A model generated the notes under the pieces. The model did no database searches and was not told where the DNA came from. It saw nothing but the letters and a program-made list of their open reading frames with translations. The translations under genes were made by a program, and so were the position numbers. Source: JAXHTH01 sp034211115 (GTDB taxonomy: Bacteria > Planctomycetota > Phycisphaerae > Phycisphaerales > SM1A02). Taken from it: a stretch of 24,888 nucleotides of DNA. The DNA is taken from contig JAXHTH010000249.1 in the NCBI GenBank assembly GCA_034211115.1, positions 1 to 24,888 of the forward strand. Direction: 5' to 3'. Below, in pieces: positions 23,040-24,888 of this stretch (position 1 is its first letter; each line of letters opens with the position of its first letter).

Positions 23040-23164
23040 TATCAGGGCATCTCCCCGTCCGCCGGACACGCCTCCTCCGTCGTTGCGGATCGACAACGAA
23101 GCGCGGCAGGCGAGTGGTCACCGCGGCGAACCTGAACACCCGCTCCAGCTTGAATCAGACGGGG

Positions 23165-24223
23165 CTACGTGGCGCCGGGGTTGCGCTCGTGCGCCAGCAG
23201 CCACTTCTTGCGCCACAGCCCGCCGCCGTAGCCGCAGAGTGTGCCGTCGCTGCGCACCACGCGATGGCAGGGGATGATGAGCGCCAGGCGATTGTCGCCG
23301 TTGGCGCGGCCGACGGCGCGCTGGGCCCCCGGCCGATCGATGTCCTCGGCGAGCTGCTCATACGAAAGCGTCTTGCCGTAGGGTATCTTCCGCAATCGCC
23401 GCCACACGCCCTGCTGAAATGGTGTTCCGGGGGCGATGATCGGCGCGCCGAAGCGCTGAAGCGTGCCGGCGAAGTAGCGCGCCAGCTCATCCTCGATCGT
23501 GTCCAGGTGCGGGCTGTCGCCCGGGACGATCGCCGCGTTCATTCGACGACGCAAGACATCAAGCTGCCGCGGCAGCGTCCGGCGATCGGTGAACTCCAGC
23601 AGGCACAGCCCCTCCTCGCCGGCGATGGCGAGCATCGCGCCCAGCGGCGTGTCCAGCCACCGCGCGGCGAGACAGGCCAGTTCGCGCCCGCGCCCCGGAG
23701 GCCGGCCGAACGCGCGCGCGAACGCATCGCGGAACCCGCTGACCGACTCGAAGCCGTTATCCAGACCGGCCGCGTCGAGGTCGGCCCCGTTGCGCACCGC
23801 CGCCAGCGCACGGCCCAGGCGCCGGGCGCGGTGATAGGCGTGAAACGTCATGCCGTAGTTGGCTTTGAAGTATCGGCGCGCCCGCGCCGGATCGACATCC
23901 ATCGCGCGCAGATGGGCATCGGTCAGCCGGCCCCCGGAATCGCGCTCGATCGCATCGAGCAGCGGTCTCACCCATGCGGGCGGCGTGCGGTGCATGTCCA
24001 TCGGCGTGCAGCGTTTGCACGGCCTGTATCCGGCCCGCACCGCCTCGCCCGCGGTGGCGAAGTACTCGACGTTCTCCGCCTTCGGCTTGCGGGCCGGGCA
24101 GACGGGCCGACAGAAGATGCCCGTGCTCTTCACGGCCACGAAGAACAGGCCGTCGTACGACGCATCCCGGACCAGCACGGCCCGGTGCATCTCTTTCTCA
24201 GGCGGCAGGGCGGTGGTCGTCAT
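23165..24223 (-). CDS. ada: Ada-type methylphosphotriester/O6-methylguanine-DNA methyltransferase and transcriptional regulator
   Basis: The 352-residue length is close to E. coli Ada. The N-terminal zinc domain has C38 and C42 (CRPVC) and C69 and C72 (CKRC), the same numbering as recalled for E. coli; C38 accepts methyl groups from phosphotriesters. An AraC-type helix-turn-helix region covers about 95-185 (ARRYFKANYGMTFHAYHRAR). The C-terminal methyltransferase domain has IIPCHRVV with acceptor C319 and the usual PFQQGVW and KIPYGKTLSYEQLA motifs. All functions look intact: suicidal repair of O6-methylguanine and self-methylation-dependent activation. GGTAGG lies about 8 bases before the ATG. 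An 8 bp inverted repeat upstream (24283-24306) could be regulatory. No alkB or alkA is adjacent. Confidence 0.94.
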   Translation of the reverse strand: MTTTALPPEKEMHRAVLVRDASYDGLFFVAVKSTGIFCRPVCPARKPKAENVEYFATAGEAVRAGYRPCKRCTPMDMHRTPPAWVRPLLDAIERDSGGRLTDAHLRAMDVDPARARRYFKANYGMTFHAYHRARRLGRALAAVRNGADLDAAGLDNGFESVSGFRDAFARAFGRPPGRGRELACLAARWLDTPLGAMLAIAGEEGLCLLEFTDRRTLPRQLDVLRRRMNAAIVPGDSPHLDTIEDELARYFAGTLQRFGAPIIAPGTPFQQGVWRRLRKIPYGKTLSYEQLAEDIDRPGAQRAVGRANGDNRLALIIPCHRVVRSDGTLCGYGGGLWRKKWLLAHERNPGAT

Positions 24224-24282
24224 GATGTGAACCTACCCCGCCGGCGGTCCCCCTTCCACCGATTTCCGAGCGCGGAAGTCGG

Positions 24283-24306
24283 ATCGCCGGGCGAGAGGCC
24301 GGCGAT
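24283..24306. promoter_or_regulatory. Inverted repeat upstream of ada
   Basis: ATCGCCGG (24283-24290) and CCGGCGAT (24299-24306) form perfect 8 bp arms around an 8-base centre, about 60 bases upstream of the ada start. It is a possible binding site for a dimeric regulator. It does not resemble the AAAGCGCA Ada box of E. coli. Confidence 0.3.
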
Positions 24307-24564
24307 TGGGAGCAGGCCATTCCGCTGTGAGCGCTCGGTGCTGTTGTATCATCGAGGCTGGCGATGCTGGGACGGGAAACGGGCCTGGTCCAATATTGAG
24401 TCAGCCGTGGATCCTCTCAGTCGGGCCGGCCGGGGGCGAAGAAGCGCTGCTCTTCCGGGGTCGAGTCGCGACTATGCCGGCGGCGCTGATGGCCGCGAGC
24501 GAGCCGCCGCGTCCTCGCGAGCGGGTCGCGGTCGATCGGCGCCGGTTACCCGTCGCTGCAGGAG

Positions 24565-24586
24565 GCCCCGCGTTGCCACGCGGGGC
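24565..24586. repeat. 9 bp GC-rich hairpin
   Basis: GCCCCGCGT-TGCC-ACGCGGGGC is a perfect stem with a four-base loop. A loose TTTTG follows 9 bases later on the plus strand. No gene ends just before it, so it is listed as a repeat and not as a terminator. Confidence 0.5.
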
Positions 24587-24605
24587 TCAAGGGCGTTTTG
24601 ACCGC

Positions 24606-24630
24606 ATCGCTGATGGCTGATTCCTGATGC
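24606..24630 (+). repeat. Heptad tandem tract, family B (ATCGCTG/ATGGCTG)
   Basis: ATCGCTG-ATGGCTG-ATTCCTG-ATGC keeps a 7-base period. In reverse complement the units (CAGCGAT, CAGCCAT, CAGGAAT) match the tract at 14949-14975. Confidence 0.5.
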
Positions 24631-24888
24631 AGCGTCGCTGGCCACGGACTCACGACGCGGAGCGTCGTGCCACCGGTGCCGGCGGGCCGCGGCGCGCGCA
24701 GCAGGCGCCGTCGGCCCCAATAGGGGAGCGCTTCCTTTCTTCCATCAGGATGGGCGGGCCACGATGCGATCGAACGGCTGCCGGGAAACACGCAATATCG
24801 GCCGCGCAGGGGGTTTACGGGCATCGACCGGCCCGGGCTTCCGGGGGCCCGACCCGCGGCGCGCGCCCACACTAAACCCCCACGGCCA

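Larger units (their letters stand above)
22849..23164. other. Gap packed with palindromic elements
   Basis: The 316 bp between the dehydrogenase and ada stops hold three kinds of perfect palindrome (22860-22880, 22897-22914 and the composite at 22966-23039) and no credible ORF. The first begins 12 bases after the dehydrogenase stop and may serve as its 3' end hairpin. Confidence 0.65.
24224..24888. other. Terminal 665 bp without a convincing gene
   Basis: It holds an inverted repeat upstream of ada (24283-24306), a 9 bp hairpin (24565-24586) and a family B heptad tract (24606-24630). Frames on both strands lack ribosome sites and read as arginine/proline/alanine-rich shadows. The window ends before any next gene is recognisable. 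Confidence 0.55.

Noticed and set aside
24546..24872. 108-codon minus-strand frame near the window end
   Set aside because: It has no ribosome site, low-complexity composition, and runs through a hairpin and a heptad tract. It is probably intergenic.
1..24888. tRNA, rRNA or riboswitch genes
   Set aside because: I looked in the gaps for cloverleaf or conserved rRNA/riboswitch patterns and saw none. A covariance-model scan would be the decisive check.

Overview
The window looks like a chromosomal segment of a planctomycete, most likely of the class Phycisphaerae. This is inferred from gene content and no marker gene is present. The pointers are very high GC, a membrane Ser/Thr kinase with kinesin-light-chain-type TPRs, secreted proteins ending in a dockerin-like double EF-hand with GAWG motifs, a PEP-CTERM-like tail, and a zinc-ribbon membrane protein of a kind common in that phylum. 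No rRNA, tRNA, CRISPR array, insertion sequence or phage block was seen.

Layout: tail of an acidic protein (2-151, +); Ser/Thr kinase-TPR (337-3000, +); HPP membrane protein and a tandem ACT-domain protein (both -, 3033-4269); a two-gene cbb3-like heme-copper cluster made of a fused CcoN-CcoO and a mono-heme CcoP-like protein (4460-7332, +); a secreted alpha/beta hydrolase (7446-10001, +); a cytoplasmic coiled-coil/barrel-like protein of unknown function (10113-11084, -) with a degraded 1.2 kb upstream region; a secreted papain-family protease carrying a seven-repeat FG-GAP propeller and dockerin-like tail (12330-14891, +); a zinc-ribbon membrane protein (15171-15827, -); a PEP-CTERM-like surface protein (16039-16680, -); a large secreted protein with a glutamine-amidotransferase-like N-terminus and dockerin-like tail (17514-20144, -); a MEMO-family protein (20840-21724, -) divergent from a 3-hydroxybutyryl-CoA dehydrogenase (21985-22848, +); an Ada-type DNA alkylation repair protein and regulator (23165-24223, -); and a final 665 bp with no convincing gene.

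The most unusual content is the cbb3-like cluster. The CcoN part aligns without gaps to classical CcoN around its active site and keeps the heme ligands. It has lost one CuB histidine, the tyrosine normally cross-linked to that histidine, and the conserved glutamate near the site (H207 to F, Y251 to A, E323 to G in Pseudomonas stutzeri numbering). The CcoO and CcoP heme c sites are intact, although CcoP keeps only one. This suggests an assembled cytochrome complex that probably does not reduce oxygen in the normal way.

The second unusual feature is a set of 7-bp-period tandem tracts in at least four sequence families. Most lie just after stop codons, and two begin with the same 20 bases immediately after the stops of the two dockerin-tailed genes. 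Three different surface or secretion signals occur within 8 kb (12330-20144), which marks that part as an extracytoplasmic protein island.
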